From contig NZ_RJPZ01000002.1 of NCBI RefSeq assembly GCF_003943615.1, forward strand, positions 186,001-250,000: a stretch of DNA of 64,000 nucleotides. Direction: 5' to 3'. This DNA comes from Streptococcus australis. GTDB lineage: Bacteria; Bacillota; Bacilli; Lactobacillales; Streptococcaceae. Below the pieces are notes generated by a model. It had not been told where the DNA came from. It ran no database searches and worked only from the letters and a program-made list of their open reading frames with translations. Shown here one piece after another: positions 8,383 through 16,972 of this stretch (positions are counted from its first letter, which is position 1; each line of letters starts with the position of its first letter). A program made the translations under genes and the position numbers.

Positions 8383-9033
8383 TTACTTCTGCTTACTCTT
8401 AAAGCGCCATTCAAAACGCAAACGATCGTAATAAGGGAAGACCATTTGCAAAAGACCGAATCCTAAAAGCATACTTCCTGTCACGTCAGTCGGGTAATGA
8501 ACCCCAACATAGACACGCGAAAGGACAATGGTCGCCATACAAAGGAAGAGGACAAGCTGAGCTAGGACTTTCCCGACTTGAGAGGTCATCCGTTGCCCTA
8601 CCACAATGATCAAACTACCAAATACGAGGGTGGCTGCCAAGGAGTGGCCACTTGGAAAAGAATAGCCCCCTTCTTGGACCAAGTGTTGAAGAGCTGGCCG
8701 TGGACGCAGATAAATATGCTTCAGAATCACAACCAGTAATCCAGTTGTAACTAAACTTCCTGTGAGGAGTAGGGCCTCTGTATACCATTTCTTCCAGACA
8801 AAGAAGAGGACGATGACGCCAACCCAAAATGTGACAACTGGTGTGTTCATCAGCACTGTTACACGGGTAAAGAAGGCCGTCAGATAGGCTGGTAAATCCC
8901 CGCGAATAGCCGATTGGATCGGTTGATCAATTCCGACTAAATTTTCCGGATAAAATTTGACTACATAGCCCAGAATCATAAATAACAAAAGGGCAAAAGA
9001 GCCCTTTAAGAAATGAGATTGTTTATTTTTCAT
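8383..9033 (-). CDS. PAP2-family phosphatase (PgpB/UppP-like)
   Basis: A 216-residue membrane protein with about six helices and the three PAP2 phosphatase motifs: KHIYLRPRP (~residues 104-112), PSGH (~127-130) and SRVYVGVHYPTD (~173-184), giving the catalytic His/Arg/Asp set on the outer face. Family members dephosphorylate lipid phosphates such as undecaprenyl pyrophosphate or phosphatidylglycerol phosphate; which one is not readable here. Its start overlaps the 3' end of ribU by 11 bp, so it is translated from the riboflavin-controlled transcript. Confidence 0.88.
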   Translation of the reverse strand: MKNKQSHFLKGSFALLLFMILGYVVKFYPENLVGIDQPIQSAIRGDLPAYLTAFFTRVTVLMNTPVVTFWVGVIVLFFVWKKWYTEALLLTGSLVTTGLLVVILKHIYLRPRPALQHLVQEGGYSFPSGHSLAATLVFGSLIIVVGQRMTSQVGKVLAQLVLFLCMATIVLSRVYVGVHYPTDVTGSMLLGFGLLQMVFPYYDRLRFEWRFKSKQK

Positions 9034-9580
9034 AGATTTTAAGTATGGGCTGTACGACGGTGTAAACCATCCAGAAGGTAACAGCCCAAATCAGTCCTTC
9101 TATTAGATTAAAGGGAACAACCATACTGAGAAGATACTTTTCAACTCCGACCATCTTCGCTATGTCAAAACCGACAAATTTAGCATAGAGAGGGATGGCA
9201 TAATAATAATTAACTAGGAGCATGGAAAGGGTTAAAGCAATGGTCCCAACTAGACTAGCTATCACAAATCGCCCTGTGTTTTTCTTCTTATTCCAAATGA
9301 CTGCAAATGCTAAGACAAAGACTAAAACACCAATGATATTAATAGGTAAGCCAACCAAGGTCTCAGCTCCTCGACCATTCAGAACTAACTTGAGAACAGA
9401 TCGAATCAAAATCACCACAAATGAGCTCTTCAAATCTAACAAAACTAAGGCGAGTAAGATTGGAATCGTACTAAAGTCAACCTTTAAAAAATCAATCCCT
9501 ATTGATAGTTGATAAAACATCAATAGAAAAGAAAGTGCCGATAAAACAGCCACTAGGGTCAGTTTACGAGTATTTGTCAT
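9023..9580 (-). CDS. ribU: ECF transporter S component, riboflavin (RibU)
   Basis: A 185-residue integral membrane protein with about six helices and the N-terminal LTLVAVLSALSFLLMF helix containing the small-residue AxxxA-type motif that docks S components on EcfT. The substrate call rests on the FMN riboswitch in its 5' leader, which fits RibU. The longest ORF starts at a TTG inside the ribosome binding site; the proper start is one of two adjacent ATGs (9583 or 9580) after GGAGGAACC, and the 9580 one has the better spacing. It uses an EcfA/EcfT module; the general riboflavin/folate module is not in the window. Confidence 0.9.
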   Translation of the reverse strand: MTNTRKLTLVAVLSALSFLLMFYQLSIGIDFLKVDFSTIPILLALVLLDLKSSFVVILIRSVLKLVLNGRGAETLVGLPINIIGVLVFVLAFAVIWNKKKNTGRFVIASLVGTIALTLSMLLVNYYYAIPLYAKFVGFDIAKMVGVEKYLLSMVVPFNLIEGLIWAVTFWMVYTVVQPILKIYEK

Positions 9581-9800
9581 CATAGGTTCCTCCAATTTTT
9601 ACTAAAATTAGAAGAAGTTGGAAAGATTCCCTTACCCATATTCTATTCGAATCGTTTTAAAGAAAACTTAAAAAGTTTCTTGGTACTTGACTACAGATAT
9701 CAGGATGCTACAAGAAAACAGCTCGAAGACTGGTTTCTTATAAAATCAAGAACATTTCCATCAAGTCAATCGTCAATAAGAACAGGTTTGTTCCTCTCTC

Positions 9801-10010
9801 GTCTTCTCCCATCCAGACTATACTGTCGGTTGTGGAATCGCACCACATCAGCTTGCGCTCGCGGACTTCTTTTACGAAGATATTTTGGATTAATCTAGGC
9901 GTTGCAGTCGAAGATAATACTATCGTATATCGAGACAAGACAACGACGAGTAAGCCAAAATAGCTAGTAAAAGTCACCGCCGGTCGGGAATCACACCCTG
10001 CCCTGAAGAC
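9801..10010 (-). promoter_or_regulatory. FMN riboswitch (RFN element) controlling ribU
   Basis: Read on the minus strand, 10010-9970 has GTCTTCAGGGCAGGGTG, then TGATTCCCGACCGGCGGTGA, which match the strictly conserved 5' part of the RFN element; the 3' part (AGTCTGGATGGGAGAAGAC) is at 9819-9801. GTCTTC (10010-10005) and GAAGAC (9806-9801) close helix P1. The element is ~210 nt because one peripheral arm (about 9860-9960) is long. FMN binding would shut down ribU and the cotranscribed PAP2 and MGMT-like genes. Confidence 0.95.
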
Positions 10011-10016
10011 TCCTTT

Positions 10017-10045
10017 ATCATATCAAAAAACACCTGCTATTGCAA
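10017..10045 (-). promoter_or_regulatory. Promoter of the ribU operon
   Basis: TTGCAA (10045-10040) and TATGAT (10022-10017) are separated by 17 bp on the minus strand. Transcription would start near 10010, exactly at the 5' strand of riboswitch helix P1. The -35 lies inside the trmL terminator hairpin. Confidence 0.75.
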
Positions 10046-10052
10046 GTGTTTT
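10025..10052 (-). terminator. Terminator of trmL
   Basis: AACACCTGC (10029-10037) pairs with GCAAGTGTT (10042-10050) with one mismatch; on the minus strand it is followed by TTTTTTG. It ends trmL and overlaps the ribU promoter -35. Confidence 0.7.
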
Positions 10053-10099
10053 GTAATATCAAAAGTTACAACGAAGTCCCTGTTGTAAAGAGCCTCTTC

Positions 10100-10642
10100 C
10101 TACTTCAACTTGTCTCCCTCATACTGATGGACTAGCTCTAATCCAGCAAATTCCTGTTGTCTGAGGGCTTCGTAAACAATCATGCACACGGTATTGGAGA
10201 CATTCAAGCTTCTGACATGCTCATCATTCATCGGAATCCGAATCGCCTTTTCAGCATGGAGTCGCATAAAATTCTCTGGTAATCCTTTGTCCTCACGACC
10301 AAAAATGAAATAATGCTCTGCATCATCATTGTAGGCTACTTCCGAATAGGTTCGATCAGCAAATTTTGATACTAGGTGAACCTTTCCTCCAGCCGCAGCC
10401 TCCATAAATTCTTCCAAGCTATCGTAGAAGCGGACGTCTAACTTATCCCAATAATCCAATCCAGCTCGTTTCATCTTCCGATCATCAATAGGGAAGGCCA
10501 TGGGACGGATGATGTGAAGAGGGGCATTGGTAGCTGCACAAGTGCGAGCGATATTGCCTGTGTTTTGGGGGATTTGAGGTTGATAGAGGACTACATGGTT
10601 TTTTGATTTGGTTTCTGTATAAGCTAATTCTTCGATATTCAT
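10100..10642 (-). CDS. trmL: tRNA (cytidine/uridine-34 2'-O)-methyltransferase TrmL
   Basis: A 180-residue SPOUT-fold methyltransferase. The family motifs are clear: [17 protein letters not shown] (~residues 22-38), FGREDKGLP (~114-122) and [20 protein letters not shown] (~136-155), which form the trefoil-knot SAM site. TrmL methylates the ribose of the wobble base of tRNA-Leu isoacceptors. The start is the ATG at 10642; the extra upstream GTG only adds one residue. It is single-gene with its own promoter, an unusual attenuator-like leader and a terminator shared with the ribU promoter. Confidence 0.92.
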   Translation of the reverse strand: MNIEELAYTETKSKNHVVLYQPQIPQNTGNIARTCAATNAPLHIIRPMAFPIDDRKMKRAGLDYWDKLDVRFYDSLEEFMEAAAGGKVHLVSKFADRTYSEVAYNDDAEHYFIFGREDKGLPENFMRLHAEKAIRIPMNDEHVRSLNVSNTVCMIVYEALRQQEFAGLELVHQYEGDKLK

Positions 10643-10660
10643 CACGATCTCTTTTCCGAC

Positions 10661-10707
10661 AAAAAAATAGCCACACTGCCCGGAGTCAAGCTCAGCAAAC
10701 AGCGTGG
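10661..10707 (-). terminator. Attenuator-like terminator in the trmL leader
   Basis: On the minus strand CCACGCTG (10707-10700) pairs with CAGTGTGG (10678-10671), one G-U pair, followed at once by CTATTTTTTTG. It lies ~55 nt after the predicted transcription start and only ~20 nt before the trmL ATG, so transcription must pass it to reach trmL. No known riboswitch or T-box signature is visible in the leader. Confidence 0.6.
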
Positions 10708-10768
10708 TTACGACTTCATTAACTTAACTCACAACAGGTTTGAGGTAAATCAATGAGGTTACTGTATC

Positions 10769-10796
10769 AGTATACCACTTTCATCCCTCCTGTCAA
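10769..10796 (-). promoter_or_regulatory. Promoter of trmL
   Basis: A perfect TTGACA (10796-10791) and TATACT (10774-10769) are spaced by 16 bp on the minus strand. Transcription from about 10762 gives a ~120-nt leader before the trmL ATG. Confidence 0.8.
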
Positions 10797-10942
10797 CTAT
10801 TTCGGCCCAAAAATTTCACTTTTTTACATTCTCTTTCATGTATTGAAGAGACTCTGGCTCTTTATGCCCTATTTGCACCATTAAGAGGTGATTTTTTTTT
10901 GAAAATAGAGTAAGATAGAATCATACTTTGGAGGAAATATTC

Positions 10943-12298
10943 ATGAAAATTATTGTAGTTGGAGGCGGTAAGGTCGGAACAGCCCTCTGTCGTTCCCTCG
11001 TCGCGGAAAATCACGATGTCATCTTGATTGAACAAGATGAAGCCGTTGTTAATCATATTACCAAACGCTACGATATCATTGGTATTGTTGGAAATGGTGC
11101 CAACTTTAAAATTCTAGAACAAGCAGATGTGGCTGACTGCGATATTTTTGTCGCCCTGACAGAGCAAGACGAAGTCAATATGGTATCTGCCGTTTTGGCT
11201 AAGAAAATGGGAGCCAAAGAGACCGTTGTCCGCGTCCGGAATCCAGAATACTCAAATTCTTATTTCAAAGAAAAAAATATTCTTGGCTTCTCTCTAGTCG
11301 TCAATCCTGAGCTTCTAGCAGCTCGCTACATTGCTAACAGTATTGACTTTCCAAACGCCTTGTCTGTTGAGCATTTTGCTAGTGGACGGGTCGCTTTTAT
11401 GGAATTTATAATCAAAGAGGAAAGCCCTCTCTGTCAGATGACCCTTTCTCAATTCAGGAAGAAATATGGAAACATTATTATCTGTGCTATCGAACGACAA
11501 GGACAGTTAACTATTCCAGATGGGGACTTCACTTTACAAGCCTTTGATAAGATTTTTATGACGGGAAATCGAGTGGAAATCGTGAATTTCCACAATAGTA
11601 TTCGTCCTCAGGTTGTTAAAAGTCTCCTCCTCATTGGTGCTGGCAAGATATCCTACTATCTTCTGAATATTCTTAGTAATAATAAACGAAAAATCGACTT
11701 AAAAGTCATTGAAATCGACCAAAAACGAGCAGAATGGTTTAGTCAAGAATTCCCCGACCTCTATGTCATCCAAGGTGACGGGACATCAAAAGATATCCTC
11801 ATGGAGGAACGCGCAGGTAACTTTGATGCTGTGGCAACCTTAACGGGCGTCGATGAAGAAAACATTATCTCTTCCATGTTCCTAAATAGTATTGGTGTAC
11901 AAAAGAATATTACCAAGGTCAATCGAACCAGCTTACTTGAAATCATTGATCGTCAAGATTTTTCAAGTATTGTGACACCCAAAGGAATCGCAGTTGATAC
12001 GATCATGCATTTCATCCGCGGACGCTACAATGCCCGTTATTCGAATCTTGAAGCCTTGCACCACGTTGCCAATGGTCAAATTGAAACCCTTCAATTCCAG
12101 ATTCGAGAAGAAAATAAGATGACTGGCAAGCCTTTGGCTCAATTGAAATTGAAAAAAGGTGTTCTGATAGCGGCCATTATCCGAAATGGGAAAGCCATTT
12201 TCCCAACTGGGGATGATCACCTCTTGATTGGGGACCGAATTATCGTTACCACCTTAATCAGCAATATCACGAAAATCTATGATTTGATAGAGGGGTAA
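10943..12298 (+). CDS. trkA: Trk-type potassium uptake regulatory subunit TrkA
   Basis: A 451-residue cytoplasmic protein with two RCK units. Each has an NAD-binding Rossmann motif: VGGGKVGTALCRSL at ~residues 5-18 and LIGAGKISYYLLNIL at ~228-242; TrkA_C subdomains follow each (~150-215 and ~370-450). It gates the TrkH channel in response to nucleotide. The longest ORF begins at a TTG inside GGAGGAAAT; the ATG at 10943 is the proper start. trkH follows 3 nt after the stop. TrkA_C domains of related streptococcal proteins bind cyclic-di-AMP, which would fit with the CbpB gene at 16969, but that is inference. Confidence 0.93.
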   Translation: MKIIVVGGGKVGTALCRSLVAENHDVILIEQDEAVVNHITKRYDIIGIVGNGANFKILEQADVADCDIFVALTEQDEVNMVSAVLAKKMGAKETVVRVRNPEYSNSYFKEKNILGFSLVVNPELLAARYIANSIDFPNALSVEHFASGRVAFMEFIIKEESPLCQMTLSQFRKKYGNIIICAIERQGQLTIPDGDFTLQAFDKIFMTGNRVEIVNFHNSIRPQVVKSLLLIGAGKISYYLLNILSNNKRKIDLKVIEIDQKRAEWFSQEFPDLYVIQGDGTSKDILMEERAGNFDAVATLTGVDEENIISSMFLNSIGVQKNITKVNRTSLLEIIDRQDFSSIVTPKGIAVDTIMHFIRGRYNARYSNLEALHHVANGQIETLQFQIREENKMTGKPLAQLKLKKGVLIAAIIRNGKAIFPTGDDHLLIGDRIIVTTLISNITKIYDLIEG

Positions 12299-12301
12299 GC
12301 C

Positions 12302-13762
12302 ATGAATAAAAGTATGATTCGCTACCTTTTAGCAAAACTCCTTTTGATTGAAGCCATGTTGCTTTGTGTTCCGATTGTCGTTGCACTCCTCAATCTAAAG
12401 AATGATTTTGTTGTGAAAGATAGTCCGGCTGTCTTTATCTCTCTATTTGCAACCATTGCCATCCTCCTCATCCTTGGAGGAATTGGTACCTTATTCAAGC
12501 CCAAAGATTTTCACATCTACGCCAAAGAAGGCGTTCTCATTGTAGCTTTGTGTTGGATCCTCTGGTCCTTCTTCGGTGCTCTCCCCTTTGTCTTCTCAGG
12601 ACAAATTCCAAACATCATTGATGCATTTTTCGAGGTTAGCTCTGGCTTCACAACCACAGGGGCTACCATTTTAAATGACGTCTCTGTCCTTAGCCCTTCT
12701 CTTCTCTTCTGGCGTAGTTTTACCCACTTAATCGGAGGGATGGGGGTGCTGGTTTTTGCCCTAGCGATTATGGACAATAATAAGAACAGCCACCTCGAAG
12801 TGATGAAGGCAGAAGTTCCTGGCCCGGTATTTGGTAAAATTGTATCCAAACTCAAGAATACAGCTCAAATCCTTTACTATCTCTATCTGGCCCTCTTCTT
12901 CCTCTTCGTCATTATCTACTTCTGTGCTGGCATGCCCCTGTATGATAGTTTTATCATTGCCATGGGGACAGCCGGAACTGGTGGTTTCACCGTCTTTAAC
13001 GATGGAATTGCCCACTACCATTCGACTCTCATCACTTATTTGGTCAGTTTCGGAGTCTTGGTCTTTGGGGTTAACTTTAACCTTTACTACTACATCATGC
13101 TTCGCAAGTTCAAAGCCTTTTTCGGCGATGAAGAACTTCGTACCTATTTAATGATTGTCGGTGTCTCTTCCCTACTGATTGCCTGCAACATTTTTCACCT
13201 CTATCACAATTTTGCAGATAGTTTCGAAATGTCCTTTTTCCAAGTGTCCAACGTCATTACCACGACTGGATTTGGTTTTGGCAACACTGTTGATTGGCCG
13301 CTCTTTTCTCAGTTCCTCCTCCTCATGCTCATGGTGGTTGGTGGATCGGCTGGCTCAACTGCAGGGGGGCTGAAAGTCATTCGTTTCTTAATTCTAGCTC
13401 GAATCGGGAAGAATCAAATTCGTTCGACCCTCTCACCCAATCGGGTGATGACCCTGCATGTGAATGGCACAGCCTTGGATAAGGATACCCAGCACAAAAT
13501 CTTAAAATACTTCGTAGTCTATACCTTGATTATGATCTCTCTCATTGCGATTGTCAGCTTTGATAGCAATAATTTTATGACGGTCGTCAGCGCTGTCTTT
13601 AGTTGCTTTAACAATATCGGACCGATGATTGGAACAACGGATACCTTTGCTATCTTTAGCCCAATCTCTAAGCTCTTACTATCGATCGCCATGATTGCAG
13701 GACGGTTGGAAATCTACCCTATGTTACTGCTCTTTATGCCACGCACTTGGTCAGACCGCTAA
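12302..13762 (+). CDS. trkH: Trk-type potassium channel subunit TrkH
   Basis: A 486-residue membrane protein of the TrkH/KtrB superfamily, built from four M1-P-M2 repeats. The selectivity-filter loops are seen as SSGFTTTGAT (~residues 113-122), GTAGTGGFTV (~222-231), ITTTGFGFGNT (~319-329) and a last, degenerate one, CFNNIGPMIGT. It forms the K+ pathway and pairs with TrkA encoded just upstream. The ATG follows GAGGGG from the end of trkA. No terminator of its own is seen apart from the repeat element that starts 9 nt after the stop. Confidence 0.93.
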   Translation: MNKSMIRYLLAKLLLIEAMLLCVPIVVALLNLKNDFVVKDSPAVFISLFATIAILLILGGIGTLFKPKDFHIYAKEGVLIVALCWILWSFFGALPFVFSGQIPNIIDAFFEVSSGFTTTGATILNDVSVLSPSLLFWRSFTHLIGGMGVLVFALAIMDNNKNSHLEVMKAEVPGPVFGKIVSKLKNTAQILYYLYLALFFLFVIIYFCAGMPLYDSFIIAMGTAGTGGFTVFNDGIAHYHSTLITYLVSFGVLVFGVNFNLYYYIMLRKFKAFFGDEELRTYLMIVGVSSLLIACNIFHLYHNFADSFEMSFFQVSNVITTTGFGFGNTVDWPLFSQFLLLMLMVVGGSAGSTAGGLKVIRFLILARIGKNQIRSTLSPNRVMTLHVNGTALDKDTQHKILKYFVVYTLIMISLIAIVSFDSNNFMTVVSAVFSCFNNIGPMIGTTDTFAIFSPISKLLLSIAMIAGRLEIYPMLLLFMPRTWSDR

Positions 13763-13770
13763 AAAAACAA

Positions 13771-13950
13771 AAGAGGCTGGGACAAAAGTCCTAGCCTCTT
13801 TATTGTCTTTGGATTGTCGAGCAAGACGCAGTGGTTGTGTGGGCTCTACTACGCTGATTTCATCAGCTTTTACAGCCCTACTCAACTGTGCGGAGGTGGG
13901 ACGACGAAATCAAATTCTAACCAATGACCGATTTCTGCCCCACTCTCTTT
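13771..13950 (+). repeat. Triple-hairpin intergenic repeat, copy 2
   Basis: It starts 9 nt after the trkH stop with AGAGGCTGGGAC-AAAA-GTCCTAGCCTCT, continues through the GTTGxGTGGGCT / AGCCCTACTCAAC stem (here GTTGTGTGG, one base change) and ends with GTGGGAC...GCCCCAC. It lies between the convergent trkH and yidD. The middle and end stems carry single mismatches relative to copies 3-5. Confidence 0.9.
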
Positions 13951-13993
13951 TTCTTTGCTCTGAGTGAGACTTTTGATTAAAGTATGTTCGATC

Positions 13994-14251
13994 TTAATTT
14001 TTGCCTTTCTCTTCCTCTTCTAGGTGGCTTTTCAGACTGAAATGATCTGGAACTGGATCCACTCCCGTCTTGCTCCAGGGATGGCAACGGAGAATCCGAG
14101 CAAGCCCCATCAGAATCCCTATTAATCCATGCCGTTCAATAGCCTGAATCATATAGTTGGAACAGGTAGGAGAATAGCGACAGGAAGGCGGAAAAAGGGG
14201 CGAAAGAAAGCGTTGATAGAGACGAACAAGTCCGATTGCACATTTCTTCAT
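13994..14251 (-). CDS. yidD: Membrane protein insertion efficiency factor YidD
   Basis: An 85-residue YidD/DUF37 protein. The family core is complete: [20 protein letters not shown] (~residues 11-30), then [19 protein letters not shown] and [16 protein letters not shown] (~53-68). YidD is a small peripheral membrane protein that assists YidC-dependent insertion. Its ATG overlaps the rluB stop by one base (TAATG), so the two are translationally coupled; this is the last gene of the murI-to-yidD operon. The C-terminal tail is acidic then basic and poorly conserved. Confidence 0.92.
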   Translation of the reverse strand: MKKCAIGLVRLYQRFLSPLFPPSCRYSPTCSNYMIQAIERHGLIGILMGLARILRCHPWSKTGVDPVPDHFSLKSHLEEEEKGKN

Positions 14252-14979
14252 TATTTTTTCGTTTTTGTCACTGCCAGAGTGTGCAATTGGCTGATTTCTT
14301 TTTTATTGAGTCGGCGGTATTCACCAGGGCGAAGTCCAGAAACGTCTAGATTTCCAAATTGGGTCCGGGACAATTTATCCACTAAGAGGCCAACAGCTTC
14401 AAACATCTTCTTAACCTGGTGATTGCGTCCTTCATGGATGGTCAATTGGACAACCGAGCGATTCTTTTCTGGGTCAACCTTTAGAATCTCATAGGTTGCT
14501 GGCTTGGTCTTTTTGCCATCAATGGTCACACCACGTGTCAAGGGACGCAAGTTTTCTTTATTCGCCAATCCCTTCACACGCGCAACATAAACCTTATCGA
14601 TCTCATTACGCGGATGGATCATTTCATCCGTGAAATCACCATCATTGGTCAAAATCAAGACCCCAGAAGTATCCCAGTCCAAGCGACCGACAGGATAAAT
14701 CCGTTCCTTGACTTGCGGTAATAAATCAATAACAGTTGGTCTCCCTTTATCATCTGATACACTGGAAATGACGCCTCTTGGTTTATTTAAGAGATAGTAA
14801 ACCTTCTCTTCGTTGTAAATCGGTTGACCTTCTACTTCTACCTTGTCTCCAGACTTGATCGTCGTCGCCAATTCACGGACCTCTTGACCATTTACAGTGA
14901 CAAGGCCTTGCTTAATCAATTCCTCTGCTTTGCGGCGGCTTGCGACACCAGCATGAGCAATATATTTGTTAATTCTCAT
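14251..14979 (-). CDS. rluB: Ribosomal large-subunit pseudouridine synthase RluB-type
   Basis: A 242-residue RsuA/RluB-family enzyme. An S4 RNA-binding domain covers ~residues 1-60 ([20 protein letters not shown]), followed by the synthase domain with [20 protein letters not shown] (~94-113), which holds the catalytic Asp in GRLDWDT. It makes a pseudouridine in 23S rRNA. The ATG at 14979 follows GAGGAAAT inside the scpB 3' end; the longer ORF adds only a TTG. The scpA-scpB-rluB order is standard in Firmicutes. Confidence 0.92.
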   Translation of the reverse strand: MRINKYIAHAGVASRRKAEELIKQGLVTVNGQEVRELATTIKSGDKVEVEGQPIYNEEKVYYLLNKPRGVISSVSDDKGRPTVIDLLPQVKERIYPVGRLDWDTSGVLILTNDGDFTDEMIHPRNEIDKVYVARVKGLANKENLRPLTRGVTIDGKKTKPATYEILKVDPEKNRSVVQLTIHEGRNHQVKKMFEAVGLLVDKLSRTQFGNLDVSGLRPGEYRRLNKKEISQLHTLAVTKTKK

Positions 14980-15538
14980 CAATTTCCTCAGTTCTTTCTG
15001 TAAATAATTGGCTTTCTTGACCGATTAACTCAGTCTCTTCAACAATTGGTAGCTCGTCTAAGTGGTTAATCCCCATGTAATCCAAAAAGTAATCTGTCGT
15101 CACATAGAGATTGGGTCTCCCAATGACTTCTTTCTTCCCATCTTCTCGAATCAACTCAAAAGAAAGTAATTTTGAAATGGCCCCACTAGAGTTCACTCCA
15201 CGAATATCATCGACTTCAATCCGAGTAATCGGCTGTTTATAAGCAATGATAGACAAAGTTTCTAAGGCAGCACGAGAGAGACTTTGATTCATTGGTGACT
15301 TTGAATACTCGCGTAACAGCTCTGCATATTGGGACTTGGTCACTAATTTATAAGTTGATGCTGTCTCCAACAAGGCCATACTAGAATCCTGATCCTGCTC
15401 ATACTTTTGGGCCATTTTTTCTAAACTTTGAATCACCCCTGTGGGAGGAAGGGATAGGAGGTCTGCAATCTGCCTCACCGTTAAACCATCTTCTCCTGCA
15501 ACAAACAAGAGAGCCTCCATCTCTGCAATTTTACTCAT
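14969..15538 (-). CDS. scpB: Segregation and condensation protein B
   Basis: A 189-residue ScpB with two winged-helix domains (about residues 1-75 and 85-160); [27 protein letters not shown] at ~87-113 is the family's best-known block. It binds ScpA and, with SMC, forms the chromosome-condensation complex. The gene overlaps scpA by 8 bp and rluB by 11 bp. The C-terminal ~25 residues are acidic. Confidence 0.94.
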   Translation of the reverse strand: MSKIAEMEALLFVAGEDGLTVRQIADLLSLPPTGVIQSLEKMAQKYEQDQDSSMALLETASTYKLVTKSQYAELLREYSKSPMNQSLSRAALETLSIIAYKQPITRIEVDDIRGVNSSGAISKLLSFELIREDGKKEVIGRPNLYVTTDYFLDYMGINHLDELPIVEETELIGQESQLFTERTEEIDEN

Positions 15539-16241
15539 TCTTTAATCCTACTAAAATAATATCTCCAAATGGTTCGTCTTGAAGAGCCTCAACTTCTTGT
15601 ACTTTAATCAACTCCAAAGTTGCCAAAAAGACAGTAATCAGTTCGTTCACATCTTTGGCTTCTTCAAAAATATCTTGGAGCAAGATTCTCTTGCCAGGCT
15701 GACACAAGCGACGAACCTCATTCATCAGGTCTTCAATTTTATACTCATCTCGAACAATGGTCGTATGATTTTGTCGAAATTCTTCCTTCTTTTTCGTCAA
15801 CAATTTTGAAAAGGCTAAGAAAAGATCAATCGTGGTCTTATCATGGACCAATTCTGCATCATCATAGACTAATTCCGTTTTGGGTTTTGAAAAGTACTGG
15901 GCTCTCTCCTCGTGTTGAAGGGCCATCTTTTCACCCAATAATTTAAACTTCCGGTACTCTTCGATTTGAGACAGGAGGTCCTGTTCTAAATCTTCTTCAT
16001 CAGCTACTTGCTCCGCAATTTTTGGAAGGAGACGCCGACTCTTAATCAAGGTCAACTGACTGGCCATCAGCATGTATTCACCAGCGACCTCTAGGCGCAT
16101 TGCTTGAAGGGTCGTCAGATAGGCCAAGTACTGCTCGATCACCTCAATCAGAGGAACCTCATAAATATCCATCTGGTATTTTGAAACGAGGTGTAAGAGA
16201 AGATCCAAGGGACCTTCAAAATCCTTTATTTTAATATCCAT
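15531..16241 (-). CDS. scpA: Segregation and condensation protein A (kleisin)
   Basis: A 236-residue kleisin. The N-terminal block [12 protein letters not shown] (~residues 8-19) is diagnostic, and the C-terminal winged helix (~165-236) contacts the SMC head. The middle is charged and probably flexible. It bridges the SMC dimer heads and binds two ScpB. Its ATG shares the last base of the xerD-like stop region, in a chain of overlapping genes, so translation is coupled. Confidence 0.94.
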   Translation of the reverse strand: MDIKIKDFEGPLDLLLHLVSKYQMDIYEVPLIEVIEQYLAYLTTLQAMRLEVAGEYMLMASQLTLIKSRRLLPKIAEQVADEEDLEQDLLSQIEEYRKFKLLGEKMALQHEERAQYFSKPKTELVYDDAELVHDKTTIDLFLAFSKLLTKKKEEFRQNHTTIVRDEYKIEDLMNEVRRLCQPGKRILLQDIFEEAKDVNELITVFLATLELIKVQEVEALQDEPFGDIILVGLKNE

Positions 16242-16972
16242 TACTTATACTTTTCTAAGGTTACTAGGGTTTTTAAACCTAGCTCTCGGGCGATGCTAAA
16301 CAGATCCATCCCCTGTTCTCTTTGTTTTAAAATATATTGTTCCCGTAAGGATTGCGCCGAAAGATTTTCAAACCCTTTTTCCAATAGGAAAGACTCTAAT
16401 TGACGGAAGCCCCACTGACGCGAATAGGCCTTACCCTTGTTATCAAATAAATAAGTCCCAGTCATCAAATCTGTCAACTCTCCTAGAAGAGCATCCGGAA
16501 TGCGCAAGACCCGTTTCTGTCCTTCTTTCCCTACTCGTAAAACCTGAAAATCGAGTTCAATATCAACGATTTTCAACTGAAGAATTTCACTAGGCAACAA
16601 GCCCATCTCGACAATCAAGAGGGCAATCAAGCGTCCTTGGGATAGGTCTGACCCTTCCCACAAAAGGGATAAATCCAATAGCTCTTGATCGTGGCTCTTG
16701 GACACAGAGACTTTTGGAAGGACCAAGCGATGATAATCCTCAATAACCTGATGTTGATAAAGATAAAATAGAAATTGATTGACGGCAGAAAGCTTCCGTT
16801 TTTGAACAGCTGGTTTAAAATCCTTAATCGAAGCTTGATAAATTCGAAGATTGGTATCTGAGACATGGTTATGAACTGTATCCACGAACTGATCCAAATC
16901 ATAAGAATAGGCCGCCTGCGAATTTTCACTTAAGTCTTTTTCTTTGATAAAACTAGCTATGTATTCTTTCAT
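16241..16972 (-). CDS. XerD-like tyrosine recombinase homologue, active site degenerate
   Basis: A 243-residue protein with the SAM-like core-binding domain (~residues 1-95) and a catalytic-type domain (~105-243) of tyrosine recombinases. The catalytic set is damaged: box I reads GLLPSEI where active enzymes have GLRxSEL, so the first Arg is missing; box II reads SLREQY instead of HxLRH, keeping an Arg but losing both His; the GH before the last box is GL; the final Tyr is present in LEKYK. Streptococci resolve their chromosomes with XerS, and this shorter XerD-like protein is always found in the scp operon. A structural or condensation-linked role is therefore more likely than recombination. 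Confidence 0.88.
   Translation of the reverse strand: MKEYIASFIKEKDLSENSQAAYSYDLDQFVDTVHNHVSDTNLRIYQASIKDFKPAVQKRKLSAVNQFLFYLYQHQVIEDYHRLVLPKVSVSKSHDQELLDLSLLWEGSDLSQGRLIALLIVEMGLLPSEILQLKIVDIELDFQVLRVGKEGQKRVLRIPDALLGELTDLMTGTYLFDNKGKAYSRQWGFRQLESFLLEKGFENLSAQSLREQYILKQREQGMDLFSIARELGLKTLVTLEKYK

Noticed and set aside
9738-9977. A 79-codon frame on the minus strand
   Set aside because: It lies within the FMN riboswitch, whose conserved bases explain the sequence.
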